Positions 1-10,716 of a stretch of 64,000 nt of DNA are shown here, in pieces. A program made the translations under genes and the position numbers. Below the pieces are notes generated by a model that saw nothing but the letters and a program-made list of their open reading frames with translations, ran no database searches and was not told the origin of the DNA. Every line of letters begins with the position of its first letter. Position 1 is the stretch's first letter. Origin of the DNA: Neonectria sp. B-13 (lineage: Eukaryota; Ascomycota; Sordariomycetes; Hypocreales; Nectriaceae); NCBI GenBank assembly GCA_002682825.1, contig NOKP01000004.1, forward strand, positions 389,711 through 453,710, given 5' to 3'.

Positions 1-1199
1 TCCCACCACGTCGTACTGAACAGAGTTCACACTATTAGTCTGATTTTACAAGCAGTGGGATCGAGTTGGATACACCTACCAATATGTTGAGCATCATCGA
101 ACGTTTGATGAGTACCGACGAAATCCAAGACGGTATCGACTTTCCCTTCCAGTCCGTTCTCAATGATAAACTCTTGTGGTGACTTGTCGACGGGGACGAT
201 ATCGCTTCTCGGGACTCCGAGTTTCACGGCATCCTTAAGACGATCTTCGTTGATGTCGCACACAATGACTCTGGCTCCGATCTCTAAGACGATCTGTAGG
301 GCGTTGAAGCCAAGACCCCCTAGTCCGAAGAGGAATGTGGTCTCGGTTTTCTTTACTTCGCCTCTCCGGTGGATTGCATGGTAAGCAGTGTTCACTGCAT
401 CCGTAGCCACAGCCGCTTCAGCAGGTGTGACGCCTGCGGTTGTGAGTAAATTGTGTTTTGAAAGAGGGACAGTAAATTAGAAAGCCAAGTGCATACGTAC
501 CATCGGGCACGAGGACAGCCCCTTTTATGTCCATAGTGGCGTATGGCGCGTAAAAGCCGTCTTGGCCGATACCTGAGTGGTGGCCTCTCTCGCATATCTG
601 GGATAGATCTCTCGTGCATTCAGGACAGTCCTCCGCTCCGCAACCTGGCACAGCGTGGAGAGCAACGACATCTCCCTAAGTCTTATCAGATAGTCTGACT
701 AAATATGATGAGCATTTCTCACTCACCATTTTGAGTATCGAGTCCTTAACCTCTGCTCCAATTTCCACGATCCTTCCACAGCCCTCGTGGCCCTATAAAT
801 GGGACTGGCATTAGTGCATAACATTCACATTATATTCTGCATAAGATTGTTATAATTACCAGCGTGTATTTCTCCTGAAACCACCCAGCTTGCTTGTCAA
901 TAGTGAGGAGTGAATGGTCGCTACGGCATACTAGCTCTGTTAGTGGAGAACATGGTGTGGGTAAGACGGAGTTGCTTGGGGCAATTATAAACGAGCCTTG
1001 ATGAGCATACCTCCAGAAGCTATCATTTTGCAGAGAATTCCATTTGCTGGTGTCTGAGGTACGGGAACTTCTTCCCAAACCTATGAGTCGATTAACTCAG
1101 GCGCCTAGGCCAAGTTGATGGTGGGCTTCTAAGTACCGGATTGGGGTTTCCCTTGTGTTTCCTCCACGCAAACATTGTCTTCGGGACTTCTGTGGCCAT
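1..1199 (-). CDS. Zinc-dependent alcohol dehydrogenase (MDR family), 3' end outside window
   Basis: NAD(P)-dependent oxidation of an alcohol to an aldehyde or ketone, or the reverse. I read at least six exons on the minus strand. Exon 1 (1199-1137) begins MATEVPKTMFAW and joins, after an intron at 1136-1079, to VWEEVPVPQTPANGILCKM. Later exons carry the catalytic-zinc region (VCRSDHS, then GHEGCGRIVEIG), a Cys-rich structural-zinc lobe (GCGAEDCPEC...C, with four cysteines) and the Rossmann motif FGLGGLGFNALQI followed by the acidic CDINEDR. The first Cys spacing in the zinc lobe (C-x4-C) is one or two residues longer than in classical members. The gene runs off the left edge, so the C-terminus is not visible. 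It is divergent from the acyl-CoA ligase gene, which suggests a shared 656-bp promoter. The substrate is unknown. Confidence 0.88.
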
Positions 1200-1855
1200 T
1201 TTTACGAGAATGCTCCAAGGTAGGTAGTTGTGTTGCTACTAGCAATTCTCCTTTGGTGATGGCGCAATGGGCGACAGTACTCTTTGTTATGTTGCGATGA
1301 GCATGTGCTTTATGCTCAACATATTCATATACTGAAAAGAGAGAGGTGAGACTGAAATCTTGGCACCTGTCAAGCTTGGGTATGACATGCTCAACAGAAT
1401 CGAGCGCCAAGTAATGCAACTGTGTTCCTCGGGCATCTGATTCTACCGCGTAAGCTCACAGATGTTGCGGGGAGGCACGCTTGTGATGATTGGCTTCGGT
1501 TGAGCCGGCCCAGTTCGGTTCCGTTCTCGGCATACCATTTTGGGCTAAGCTCTTACTGAAGAACCCCCCTTGACACTGCCCTTTAGTTTCGCCTAGTTTT
1601 CGTGGCCACTCATTTCAGCTGATGGTACGCGGTATTCTTGAGCTCCAGTTGTTAAAGTAGGTGCTCATCACCAAGCCGCTGAGTCATGCTCACACTCTAC
1701 GAAACGTCCCCGCTGACTTCCCAGCGATCATCAGAGATAACGAGCAACTATAGCTGCTATAGTATATAAGGCTATATCTAGCTTTCCTAAGCGTCTTTTA
1801 GCTCAAAGATCACTACTTTTCACTTACTGGCGGTTGATCTGATTACTTCCTAGCC
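1200..1855. promoter_or_regulatory. Divergent intergenic region between dehydrogenase and ligase genes
   Basis: No gene is visible. The stretch separates two divergently transcribed enzyme genes, so it probably carries both promoters. A TATA-like sequence lies near 1762-1769, about 90 bp upstream of the ligase ATG, next to imperfect palindromic TATAGC repeats (about 1749-1781). I could not assign a regulator binding site. Confidence 0.45.
1762..1769 (+). promoter_or_regulatory. TATA-like box upstream of acyl-CoA ligase gene
   Basis: GTATATAA about 90 bp before the ATG at 1856, a normal distance for a fungal gene with a short leader. Confidence 0.45.
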
Positions 1856-3851
1856 ATGGTATTCTATCCTCCTAAGTGGGTGCCAGAACTCCCAGGTTCG
1901 CGTCTCCCATAATGGCCTTCCCTTACTGGGGCACTATGCTAAATTCCAACTTCAGAGCCTCCGGATTCCACATCAATTGCAGAATTTATGAGACGAGAAG
2001 ACCTTGGGCGATGTCCTCTGTCGGAAAGTCGAAATCCGTTCACTTGTGCTCTCACCGGGCGAACTTACTCCGTGGCCGAGTTTTTCCAAAGGACCGAGTC
2101 TCTAGCTAAAGCCTATTCCAAACGCCTGGGGTGGCTACCTAATGAGGGAACACCATGGGAAAAGGTTGTGGCTATTTTTGCTTTGAACACTGTGAGTAAG
2201 CCCTGGAAGGCGACATTCCGCAACTTGCTCACCGAGATTCTAGGTCGATTACATCACGGCGGTGTACGGTGTACACAGGCTATCGGGAATCGTAACCCCC
2301 GCAAACTCTGTCTACTCTGCTTCAGAATTCCAACATCAGTTGCAATCATCCGGGGCAAGGGCCGTCGTCACATGCCTGCCGCTGCTTGAAGTAGCGTTGC
2401 AGGCTTCAAGGGGAGCTGGTATTCCAGATAGTAATGTTTTCATTCTAGACACTCCTGGATATGAGACAAAGGAAGACACACCCTTTGCAACAATCGAGAA
2501 TCTCATGGCAGAAGGCGCCGAACTGCCAGAGATGGAGCCCTTGAAGTGGACGAAAGGCCAAGGAGCTCGCCAGCCAGCCTTTTTATGCTATTCCAGTGGC
2601 ACGTCTGGACTACCGAAAGCGGTGATGATTTCGCATCACAATGTGATATCCAATATCCTACAGCACGTGACATATGAGTCCGTTGGGCGAAAGCAGAAAG
2701 GGGTGAAGGTTCAGAATGTGCTTGGCTTCCTCCCATTTAGTCATATCTACGGTCTTATTGTTGTGGCTCATACCTCCACATACCGGGGGGACGGAATATT
2801 TGTGCTGCCAAAGTACGATTTCCGATGGTTCCTGGAATCAATTGAGAAGTACAAGATCGAGCAACTTTTAGTGGTACGTAACATGAGTGGAAACGTTGAT
2901 CAAGTGTTAATCTGACCAGGTACCTCCAATCATCATCAACATGCTGCGTAACAAGGGAACTTGTCAAAAGTATGACCTGAGCAGTGTTCGTTTTGTTTAC
3001 AGTGGCGCTGCTCCCTTAGGCAAGGAAACAATCGAGGAGATGAAAGACATGTATCCAACGTGGACCATTGCCCAGGCCTATGGTGATAAAATACTTTCCC
3101 AAACGGCGTCCAAACGCTAACTTTGTACAGGAATGACGGAAACATCCGTCGTAGTTACTTCACCCAGTGAACACGATGTGTACCCGAGGGCATCAGGATC
3201 TTTGTTGCCAGGAATAAGGGCAAAAATTGTGGATTTGAGTGGTACAGAAGTAACAGAATATGAGAAGCCTGGAGAAATTCTTGTTCAGAGCCCAGCAGTG
3301 GTCTTGGGCTACTTGAACAATGAGTCAGCAACATCAGAAACATTCGTTCATCACGATGATGGACGGTGGATTCGTACCGGAGATGAGGGCCTGGTCACGC
3401 TGGCCCCTTCTGGAAACGAGCAGATTGTTATCGTTGATCGAATCAAAGAATTGATCAAGGTCAAGGTGGGTTTCATCAGCGTTCTAATCCCTGGGTGGTC
3501 AGAAACTGATAAGCTTAGGGTCACCAAGTTGCTCCAGCAGAACTCGAGGCACACCTCTTATCCCATCCTACAGTCGCTGACTGCGCAGTCATCCAAACAC
3601 CCGACGAGAAGTCGGGCGAAGTACCAAAGGCTTTCATAGTGAAGGCTCCTGAAGCCACATTAATGTCAGACGAGGAGCTTGCCCAGAAGCTTATAGCATA
3701 CGTCGCAGACCACAAAGCACCTTACAAGTGTATTAAAGGAGGCGTGGAGTTTGTTGAATCGATACCCAAAAGCCCCAGTGGAAAAATCTTGAGGCGGCTG
3801 CTACGAGACAGAGAGAAGGAGTTGAGGAGGAAACAAGGCACGAAACTGTAG
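1856..3851 (+). CDS. AMP-forming acyl-CoA synthetase / 4-coumarate-CoA ligase-like
   Basis: Adenylate-forming enzyme that would activate a carboxylic acid to its acyl-CoA. The reading needs five introns. Exon 1 is 1856-1895 (MVFYPPKWVPELP) and exon 2 starts at 1956. Motifs in order are the P-loop YSSGTSGLPKAV, LPFSHIYG, YSGAAPLGKE, GMTETSV, the hinge region GRWIRTGDEG...IVDRIKELIKVKGHQVAPAELE, and the C-terminal catalytic lysine motif PKSPSGKILRR. Total length of about 550 residues fits 4CL and fatty-acyl-CoA ligases. The protein ends in TKL, which resembles a weak type 1 peroxisomal targeting signal, so peroxisomal location is possible. Its divergent partner is an alcohol dehydrogenase, consistent with an alcohol to acid to acyl-CoA route. 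The substrate cannot be read from sequence. Confidence 0.9.
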
Positions 3852-4117
3852 TACTGAAACATCTGGCAAGACGTACTATCGGGTTGAGTTCGATTCAATT
3901 TAGGTTAGAAAATGTCAAGAGATGAGTAGACTAGAAAGTGATGCATCAATTTGAGATAAAACCAACATCATGTGTAGTTAAAATGACGATAGACCCGATT
4001 CCATTGTGCTTCCCGATTGACCAGAATGTTTCAACATGCTACAATCCCCATATTAACCCCTTCGATTTGACTCGTGATCATAGGTTCACTATGGAGACTA
4101 AAGACAACGTTCACGTC

Positions 4118-4300
4118 TTGTTACAATAACAAGTTATCCACTAAGTCCTCTACAGCTTTAGGGGTCTTAGGCCAGTTAGGGTACACTAAAGGTTTATTAG
4201 GCTTAGCTAATAGATAAATACATAAAGGACTTAGCATATTTAGCCCAGGGCTAATAGCATAATTGCTTCCTCTTAGGACTAAACTTTTGAAATGCTCCTC
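4118..4300 (+). mobile_element. TA-flanked inverted-repeat element, 5'-truncated copy A
   Basis: Non-coding AT-rich sequence matching the 3' part of the complete elements at 10301 and 15193. It shares the TTAGCTAATAGATAAATA core and the terminal sequence CTTTTGAAATGCTCCTC, followed by TA. The 5' terminal repeat is missing, and similarity fades upstream of about 4118. It lies in the same orientation as copy B and immediately downstream of the helicase pseudogene. Confidence 0.7.
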
Positions 4301-4330
4301 TAGTAACGCCTGCCTCAGCCGTGTTCCAGA

Positions 4331-5451
4331 TCAGTCCTTGGTATCGGGAGCCGTCTCAGTGACGTCGATGCGAATGACACGACCGCCATCGAGAAGCTTC
4401 TTGTAGACGTTGCGGAGCATCGTGGCCTTGGTCCAGTGTATCTCCCCGTTGGCGCCCTTGACCTGGAACCTGACGTCCTTGCCCTTGCCCTTGGTCCTGC
4501 CCTGGCCCTTGCCCTTGCCGCCGCCACCGCCATCTAACTGACCCGCAGCGTTGAGATCGCCGAAAATGACGAGGCCGTTCTTTTGACGGCTGAGCATGAC
4601 GTTGAGGCGCCGCTCGTCGGTCGTGAACCCCGGGCCGACCTTCCGGGTGGTGCCGGTGATGATCACGGCAATATCCCCTTGCTGGCCTTGGAAGGAGTCG
4701 GCCGTTACTGCTGGGGGGATCGGCGAGAGGACTGCGTATGTAGGGCTCTTGCGGACACGCTTGATGAGCTCGACGTTGGCCTTGTACGGGGAGATGATGA
4801 CCACCTTGGCAACCTGGGCGGGGCTGAGCTTGGCCGACTTGACGAACTCGCACAGAAAATCCAGTGCGGCCTTGACCTGTCTGGGGTTCTTCTTGGAACC
4901 GGTGCCCTCGTCGATGAAGCAGCAGGAACCCTAGCAGTGGACGAACACAGGCTGCAGGGTGCCAGGCGCGGCGGGAGTCACTCCAGGGTACTTGCAGACG
5001 AATGACTCCAACTCGCGACCAAGAGAGTGCGCCGGGAGGCTCACGTCACAGCCGAGCCCGTATGTGAAGAGCCGGGCAGTCATCTTCACTGAGCTTTCGG
5101 ACACTAGGGGCACGGATCACCATCAGAACCCAGTACGTGAGTGAGAGGTGCAGCTTCCACTTCGATGTCCCTGTCTAGCTGGAGCTGCGGGCAGCATTGT
5201 CGCCATCGTGAGGGTTCTCCAGGAGGTGCCAGGCCGCGTAGGTCTCATCCGCCAGTGCGTACAAGAGTCTTGCCGCCGAGCATGATGTCGTTCGCCTCAT
5301 CCAGCAGAAGAGCGCACTGCTTTATCCATGTCTTAAACACGGGAGCCTTGGGCTCAACAGCGGGGGTATCTGGCTGAGCATGGCCAGAGGCCACGTTTCC
5401 AGTAGTGCTTCGAGACATTTTCGGCGTTGAAGAGTGTTGAAATCTGAACAA
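4331..5451 (-). pseudogene. Broken SF1 helicase gene (NAM7/UPF1/NFX1-like C-terminal part)
   Basis: Minus-strand remnant of a superfamily 1 RNA/DNA helicase. The C-terminal helicase core is clear. It has VVIISPYKANVELIKR, then TADSFQGQQGDIAVIITGTTR (motif V region), then DERRLNVMLSRQKNGLVIFGD (motif VI), then a Gly/Lys-rich tail and a stop at 4331. An in-frame TAG interrupts the chain near 4932-4935, between VHC and GSCCFIDEG. Further upstream, the frame of VPLVSESSVKMTARLF is lost at a GDP-like sequence near 5110. The 5' segment (MSRSTTGNVASG..., to about 5418) may be an original N-terminus, but no Walker A motif remains, so a large internal part is gone. It is GC-rich compared with the AT-rich elements on both sides. 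I infer a decayed gene trapped between two element copies. Confidence 0.75.
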
Positions 5452-6157
5452 AGAAAGCTCGGGAGTCGTTCTTGGAGCCTAGTTTTGTGATAGACAAGCT
5501 ATACAAAGTACTGACCTCCAAAGAGATTCAGTGAACCGGAAACCGCAAACCGCCACCTCACTATGGGAGTCGTCCTTAGAATCCGACTTCGATAGACAAG
5601 CTGAACAAAGTACCGACCTCAAAAGAGAACTAGTCACCGGAAACCGCAGATTCTTCCCACTATCTATAACATAAACGAGAGACACGACCGTATCTATCGC
5701 AGAAAAAGGGCCGCGCGGGCAAGATCTGAGCACGATGGGGAGAGCGTCTCTGCAAGCAGGGATTTCTTCACACAAAGAGTAGGTTGTTGGAGAAGAAGAG
5801 AAGAAAAAGTTGAGGGGCGACTGAAAATTTCTACTTGGGCATCTGCCCACCAGCCGTCAAGTGTCAACCAGCTGCGCGTCGCGATACCGCACCCTGACTG
5901 ATACTGCACCCTGACTCATACCGCAACCTGACTGGTACCGTGAGATATCGTCAAGGTCCCAGAGCCAATAAGCTGAAAGGCTTGAAGGGACGCTAGAGGA
6001 ATCACTACCGCCGCTGCAAGGAGTCCCTGAAGCCCAAGCATCATCACGCTGGCGCGCATCTGGGTTCCATTCCCGTCTTCAGTGACGAACGTCTGTATGA
6101 ACACCGGTCTCATCGACTACAGGCCTAGGAGTCACCATGGGAAATATCATACAGCCA
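5452..6157. repeat. Short direct and tandem repeats between helicase remnant and element copy B
   Basis: Two diverged direct repeats of about 60 bp start with GATAGACAAGCT at about 5489 and about 5592, and both contain ACCGGAAACCGCA. A 17-bp tandem unit of the form ATACCGCACCCTGACTG occurs about 3.5 times at 5881-5941. A minus-strand frame at 5916-6113 encodes a short hydrophobic segment with no recognisable family. No convincing gene is present. Confidence 0.6.
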
Positions 6158-6377
6158 GCCAGATACCTCAAAATACAAGCTATATTGCCTAATAATAATA
6201 CGTTATTTACTAAGTCCTGTACATATTTAGGGATATTAGGCCAATTAGAGCCTTTAGTATATTAAATGCTTAATAGGCCTTAGCTAATAGATAAATGTAT
6301 TAAGTACTTAGTGTATTAAGCCTAGTATTAATAGCATAACTACTTTCTCTTAGGACTAAACCTTTGAAATGCTCCTC
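6158..6377 (+). mobile_element. TA-flanked inverted-repeat element, 5'-truncated copy B
   Basis: Matches the complete copies from ATACCTCAAAATACAAGCT through the 3' terminal repeat TTTGAAATGCTCCTC, followed by TA. The first ~60 bp, including the 5' terminal repeat, is absent. Its 3' end lies only about 13 bp from the stop codon of the SDR gene that ends at 6391, so it must sit inside or next to that gene's 3' untranslated region. Confidence 0.75.
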
Positions 6378-6390
6378 TAGCAATTTCTGC

Positions 6391-7534
6391 CTAGGCTTTG
6401 TATGTCCTTACTTTATAGTCATCGAGCCATTTGTCCTCAATAATGACAAGCTGTGACTCTTGCACCTTCTTAAAGTACTCGTCTTCTGCGGTGTCCTTGT
6501 AATCATCTCTGTCAATGTCCTGGAACCCCTCCTTAGCAACAGACCGAGGGGTAATCATTAGTGAGCGTCCTAAATCGCGTTAGCAACTGTATCATTTCAT
6601 ATTGAGGGGTGGTAATGGACTTCTCACCATTTATTGACTTGTCAGTTGCAATCCTCATCATACAGTTGGCCACATCCACTTGCTCTCCGAATTCGATTCC
6701 GCGGTCAAGCAACCACTTCTCATACTCTGCGGTGCGGATCGCACTCTTGATCCAGCATGGAGCAACATAATTGATCCGAATGCCTTGCTCGAAACTAGAA
6801 CGGCGTGCTGTTCTCATAAACCCTCGTAGTCCGTACTTTGTTGCTGTGTATTCCCAGTTGCCCTACCACAAGGTTCTTAGCAATTGTCTAAAATAATAAC
6901 TTGTAGAAGTGCTTACTGGCGAATCAATCCACGCCACCATACTTCCTGTAATGATGAAGCATCGATCGCGTTCTTCAGTATCAGGCTGCTTCCTGAAATA
7001 GTGCACGGCGAGTTTCCAGGTGTACAGAGTTCCCTCCAGGTTGACTTTGACTATGTTCAAGTTAGGCTTAGTTGGCTCTCCGTTGGGATCTAGAATTTCA
7101 AACGAGTCAGTATTTTCTTCCTCTAGAGTAAACGAGAAATATTAAACCAGCGTACCGTCCAAGTTCCACAAGCTATCGCCAGAGCTGCGACTGATCCCGG
7201 CGTTGGCAATGACTATGTCAACACTGTTGTTGGGACTTTTGCTCTTAGCTGTCTCGAACATGACTTTCTGCTGATCCCAATCACGGATGTCACATTTGAC
7301 GAAGACAGAGCAAGCATGGGTGCCATTCAACTCTTTCTCGATTGCTTTCCCACGCTGCTCATCGACATCGGCAAAAGTCACGAAGGCGCCGGCAGCGACG
7401 AATTCACGAACGCAGACCTCGCCCATGCCGTTTGCACCCCCTGTGATGACAACAGACTTATTCCGGACATTCTCGCGATTAGGCGGGACGGTGCAGTCGA
7501 CTGGACCGGTGTAAGTGTAGCGAGGAAGGGGCAT
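6391..7534 (-). CDS. Short-chain dehydrogenase/reductase
   Basis: Classical NAD(P)-dependent SDR. It begins MPLPRYTYTGPVDC and has the cofactor motif VITGGANGMGEV, the adenine-binding region CDIRDWDQ, IANAGIS, the catalytic Ser region FIITGSMVAW and the catalytic pair Y-T-A-T-K. Three introns are needed. The first joins LWNLD to EEENTDSFEIL, the second joins WIDSP to GNWEYTATKYG, and the third joins DKSIN to GRSLMITPRS. The last exon ends KVRTYKA with a stop at 6391. Length is about 310 residues, similar to fungal relatives of 15-hydroxyprostaglandin dehydrogenase. It is divergent from the Baeyer-Villiger monooxygenase across a 680-bp gap, which supports a joint pathway role such as alcohol/ketone interconversion. 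Confidence 0.9.
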
Positions 7535-8214
7535 TGCGATAAGTTGGCCTACTAGGGTGAAGAATTAAGATTGGATTGATAGTGTGAACAGAGGTGACAC
7601 GGAGTAGTGCAGTGACGAAATGGACAGCACCCAAGTACACGGACCTTCTGTAAGTGACGCTGGTATTATGTGACGACAGTCGGCTTGTACGGCGAACGCC
7701 GCTATCCACATCGAGAGACGATCCTTGATTCTACCCCGCGTTCCAAGTTCGGGATTCTTTTCCCTCCTCATCGGCAATCCGAATCAGGATAGCCGTATCC
7801 ACTCTTCCATTACCGAGCTGCACCGGACTCTTCCCACATGAGCCTTTTGCCAGGGGTGACATGATCACAAGGTGACAGTGGAAGGTGAAAGACTAGCCTA
7901 GGTGTCGGTATACAGCAGGCGTAAGTGGATGCCGGTATAGGGAGCCCGTTACTGAATTGCCGGACGCCGTAGTTCTCTTGACTCAAGTGGTGCAAGTATC
8001 CCCGTGCCCATTTAACACTGGAGTCGATTGGAGTGGTGATGTTACAGGAAGCCACCTATTCATGTCAAGTATCTGATAACTGGGTTGATACTTTTGTTGA
8101 ACGCTATTATAGTCTTGGCTGTGTGTGCCCCTATCCTCCCCCGCAGATCCAAAGATTCCCACCAGTTTCAGAGATCCCTTGACTTGGTCGGCTATCTCGC
8201 TCTTTTCCGAAATC
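7535..8214. promoter_or_regulatory. Divergent promoter region, SDR and monooxygenase
   Basis: No gene is visible. It separates two divergently transcribed oxidoreductase genes and probably holds both promoters. An open frame continues upstream of the monooxygenase ATG to about 8125 but has no ATG, so I start that gene at 8215. Confidence 0.4.
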
Positions 8215-10218
8215 ATGACTGCATTCGTTGATGCTCCGGTTCCTAAAAACCCGACACCCATACCTGACAGAGGCGACATCTTGCGCGTGCCTGCAACAGA
8301 GCTACCGGAAGTCCCCAACAACCTGAACGGGCTGAGACGGGCTGCCGATACCAACACAACTGACAATGGCACCGTTGATGATCCCTTCAAGCTCAGCACG
8401 AAGTTTGCCTACACACCAAAGAAACTCAAGGTGTTTACCATCGGCGCCGGCTTTTCGGGCCTATTGATGGCCCACAAGTTTCAGCACCGCTTCCCGGAGA
8501 TGCGCGACATTGTCGATCATACAATCTTTGAAGCCCGCAGCGATGTTGGTGGAACTTGGCTTGCCAACGACTACCCTGGGGTTCAGTGTGATGTTCCCGC
8601 GCACATTTATGTGAGTACATGCCAGATGACTCCAATTATCTTAGATGTTGCATGTGAATCTCTGACAATGATAGGCATTCCCATTTGACCCCAATCCTGA
8701 TTGGAGCAGGTTTTATGCCAGCGGTGCAGACATCTTAGGATACATCAAGCATACAGTGAAGAAGTGGAACTTAGATCGTGACCTTCAGCTCAACACCAAA
8801 GTGGTCGGTGCTTGGTGGCAAGAGGATTTGGGTCAATGGAAGGTCACCGTCGAGCATCAAGGCGAGCAGCGAGATGAGTACTGCAATGTTCTCATCTCCG
8901 CCCAAGGAGTTCTTGTGTACGTGTAACTCCCGCAAGAATGTTCGGACATCTCGCTGACCAGAACATCAAACCAGCCACGAATCATGGCCTGGCATCCCTG
9001 GCTTGAAAGACTTCAAGGGACATATTACACATTCAGCTAGTTGGGACCACAGCTACGACTACTCCAACAAGAGAATCGCAGTCGTTGGCAACGGATCGTC
9101 TGGTATTCAAATTGTTCCACAAATGACCAATCTGCCGGGAACCGATGTAACAAACTTCATCCGGGGACCCGCATGGGTTTACTATCGAGCTCCTCCTTCA
9201 AAGCACCTAGGACGTGAAGATGACGATCCAAACCCGCGCTACACGGAGGAAGAGAAGAAGCGATTCCATGATCCAGAGTACCACCTAAAGCACAGAAAGG
9301 GCATCATCTCCCGCACTAACAAGTCGTTCTACATCTTTATGAAGGGCGAGAACAACAAGGAGGGGATGAGACTAGCCGCAGAGCAGATGGCCTCGAAGCT
9401 CAATCATGACCCAGATCTCTGTGAGAAGCTCATCCCCAAGTGGGAGTTGGGTTGTCGCCGAATCACCCCAGGCCCTGGATACTTGGAATCTTTTCTAAGA
9501 CCCAACTGCCATCTCACTAATAGTGGTATTACCAAGGTCACGGAGAATGCTGTCCACACTGCCGATGGACAAGTTTACGAGTGCGATGTCGGTGAGTCAA
9601 TCAATTCACAGAATCCTAGTTGTAATCTTCTAACATTGTGAAGTTGTTTGTGCCACGGGCTTTGATGTGTCTCATCGGCCTCGGTATCCCATTGTGGGTA
9701 AAAGCGGCGTGGATCTACAGCAAGAATGGGCCGAGGATCCCGAGTCATACATCTCCGTAGCCGTCCCCTCCATACCAAACTACTTCATGATGATGGGCCC
9801 CAACTGTCTTGGCGGTCACGGATCACTGGTTGAATCCCTGAACTGGACCGGCGACTACTTCGTCAAGTGGGTCAAGAAGATGGCAACCGAGGATATCCGG
9901 TATGTGACGCCAAAGAAGGACAAGGTGGAAGCCTTCATAAAGTACAGCGACGAGATCCACAAAACACTAGTTTGGAGCGGCGGTTGCAAGAGCTGGTACA
10001 AAAGGAACCGAGTTGACGGGCGCGTGACGGCCTTGTTCGGGGGCAGCGCGCAATTATTCAACCGCATGCTTGGTGAGATTCGTGGTGAGGACTTTGACAT
10101 CACATACAACACAGCGAACCCATTCCGGTTCATGGGTTCAGGATTTACTGAGTTTGAGATGGATGAGAAGAGCGATTTGTCATGGTATGTAGAGAAGGCA
10201 GAGACACTGGTTGAGTAG
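8215..10218 (+). CDS. FAD-dependent Baeyer-Villiger monooxygenase
   Basis: Flavoprotein monooxygenase expected to insert oxygen into a ketone, giving an ester or lactone. It begins MTAFVDAPVPKNPTP. Motifs in order are the FAD-binding GAGFSGL, DVGGTWLANDYPGVQCD, the family fingerprint F-K-G-H-I-T-H-S-A-S-W-D (FxGxxxHxxxW[PD]), the NADPH-binding GNGSSGIQ, the late ATGFDVSHRPR and GPNCLGGHGSL. Three introns interrupt it, after DVPAHIY, after the ISAQGVL codons, and after YECDV; all restore frame with GT..AG ends. Length of about 610 residues is typical. It sits between an SDR and a Zn2Cys6 regulator, which suggests a cyclic or aryl ketone catabolic or biosynthetic step. The substrate is unknown. 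Confidence 0.93.
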
Positions 10219-10300
10219 TTCAGGAGCTAGAGGTGTTCCTGAACCATCCGTAAAATTATATCTAGTCAGAATTATCTCTTAAATTCGAGTTGCTAGTCTA

Positions 10301-10578
10301 TGGAGGAGCATTTCAAAACTCCTATCCTACGCTAGAGATACCAGATCCCTTAATCCTTATTAGATACTATAAAATACAAGCTATATTGCCTAACAATAAT
10401 AAGTTATCTACTAAGTCTTCTATAGATTTAGGGTATTAGGCTACTTAGGGCCTAAGTATACTAAGAGCTTAGTAGGCCTTATCTAATAGATAAATATATA
10501 AAGTACTTAGTGTATTTAGCCTAGGGCTGATAGCACAATTAATTTTTCTTAGGACTAAGCTTTTGAAATGCTCCTCTG
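10301..10578 (+). mobile_element. Complete TA-flanked inverted-repeat element (MITE-like), copy C
   Basis: 278-bp non-coding AT-rich element. The left end TGGAGGAGCATTTCAAAA is the near-exact inverse of the right end TTTTGAAATGCTCCTCTG. Both ends abut TA (10299-10300 and 10579-10580), as expected of a TA target duplication. There is no coding capacity. It lies between the converging 3' ends of the monooxygenase and the regulator genes. TA insertion suggests mobilisation by a Tc1/mariner-type transposase supplied elsewhere; that is inference. Confidence 0.85.
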
Positions 10579-10716
10579 TACACTCTGGATATATATATCT
10601 ACAAACTGATGATGTCAAGTACAAAAAGAGCCTCTGCACCGCGTGGCTGTTTATTATCAGTATATAACTAATTGTGTACACCTATTAGATCCGATTCGGG
10701 TTGTCTTTGAACCTAA

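Noticed and set aside
5916..6113. 65-codon minus-strand frame with a hydrophobic segment
   Set aside because: It begins in the 17-bp tandem repeat and shows no family resemblance.
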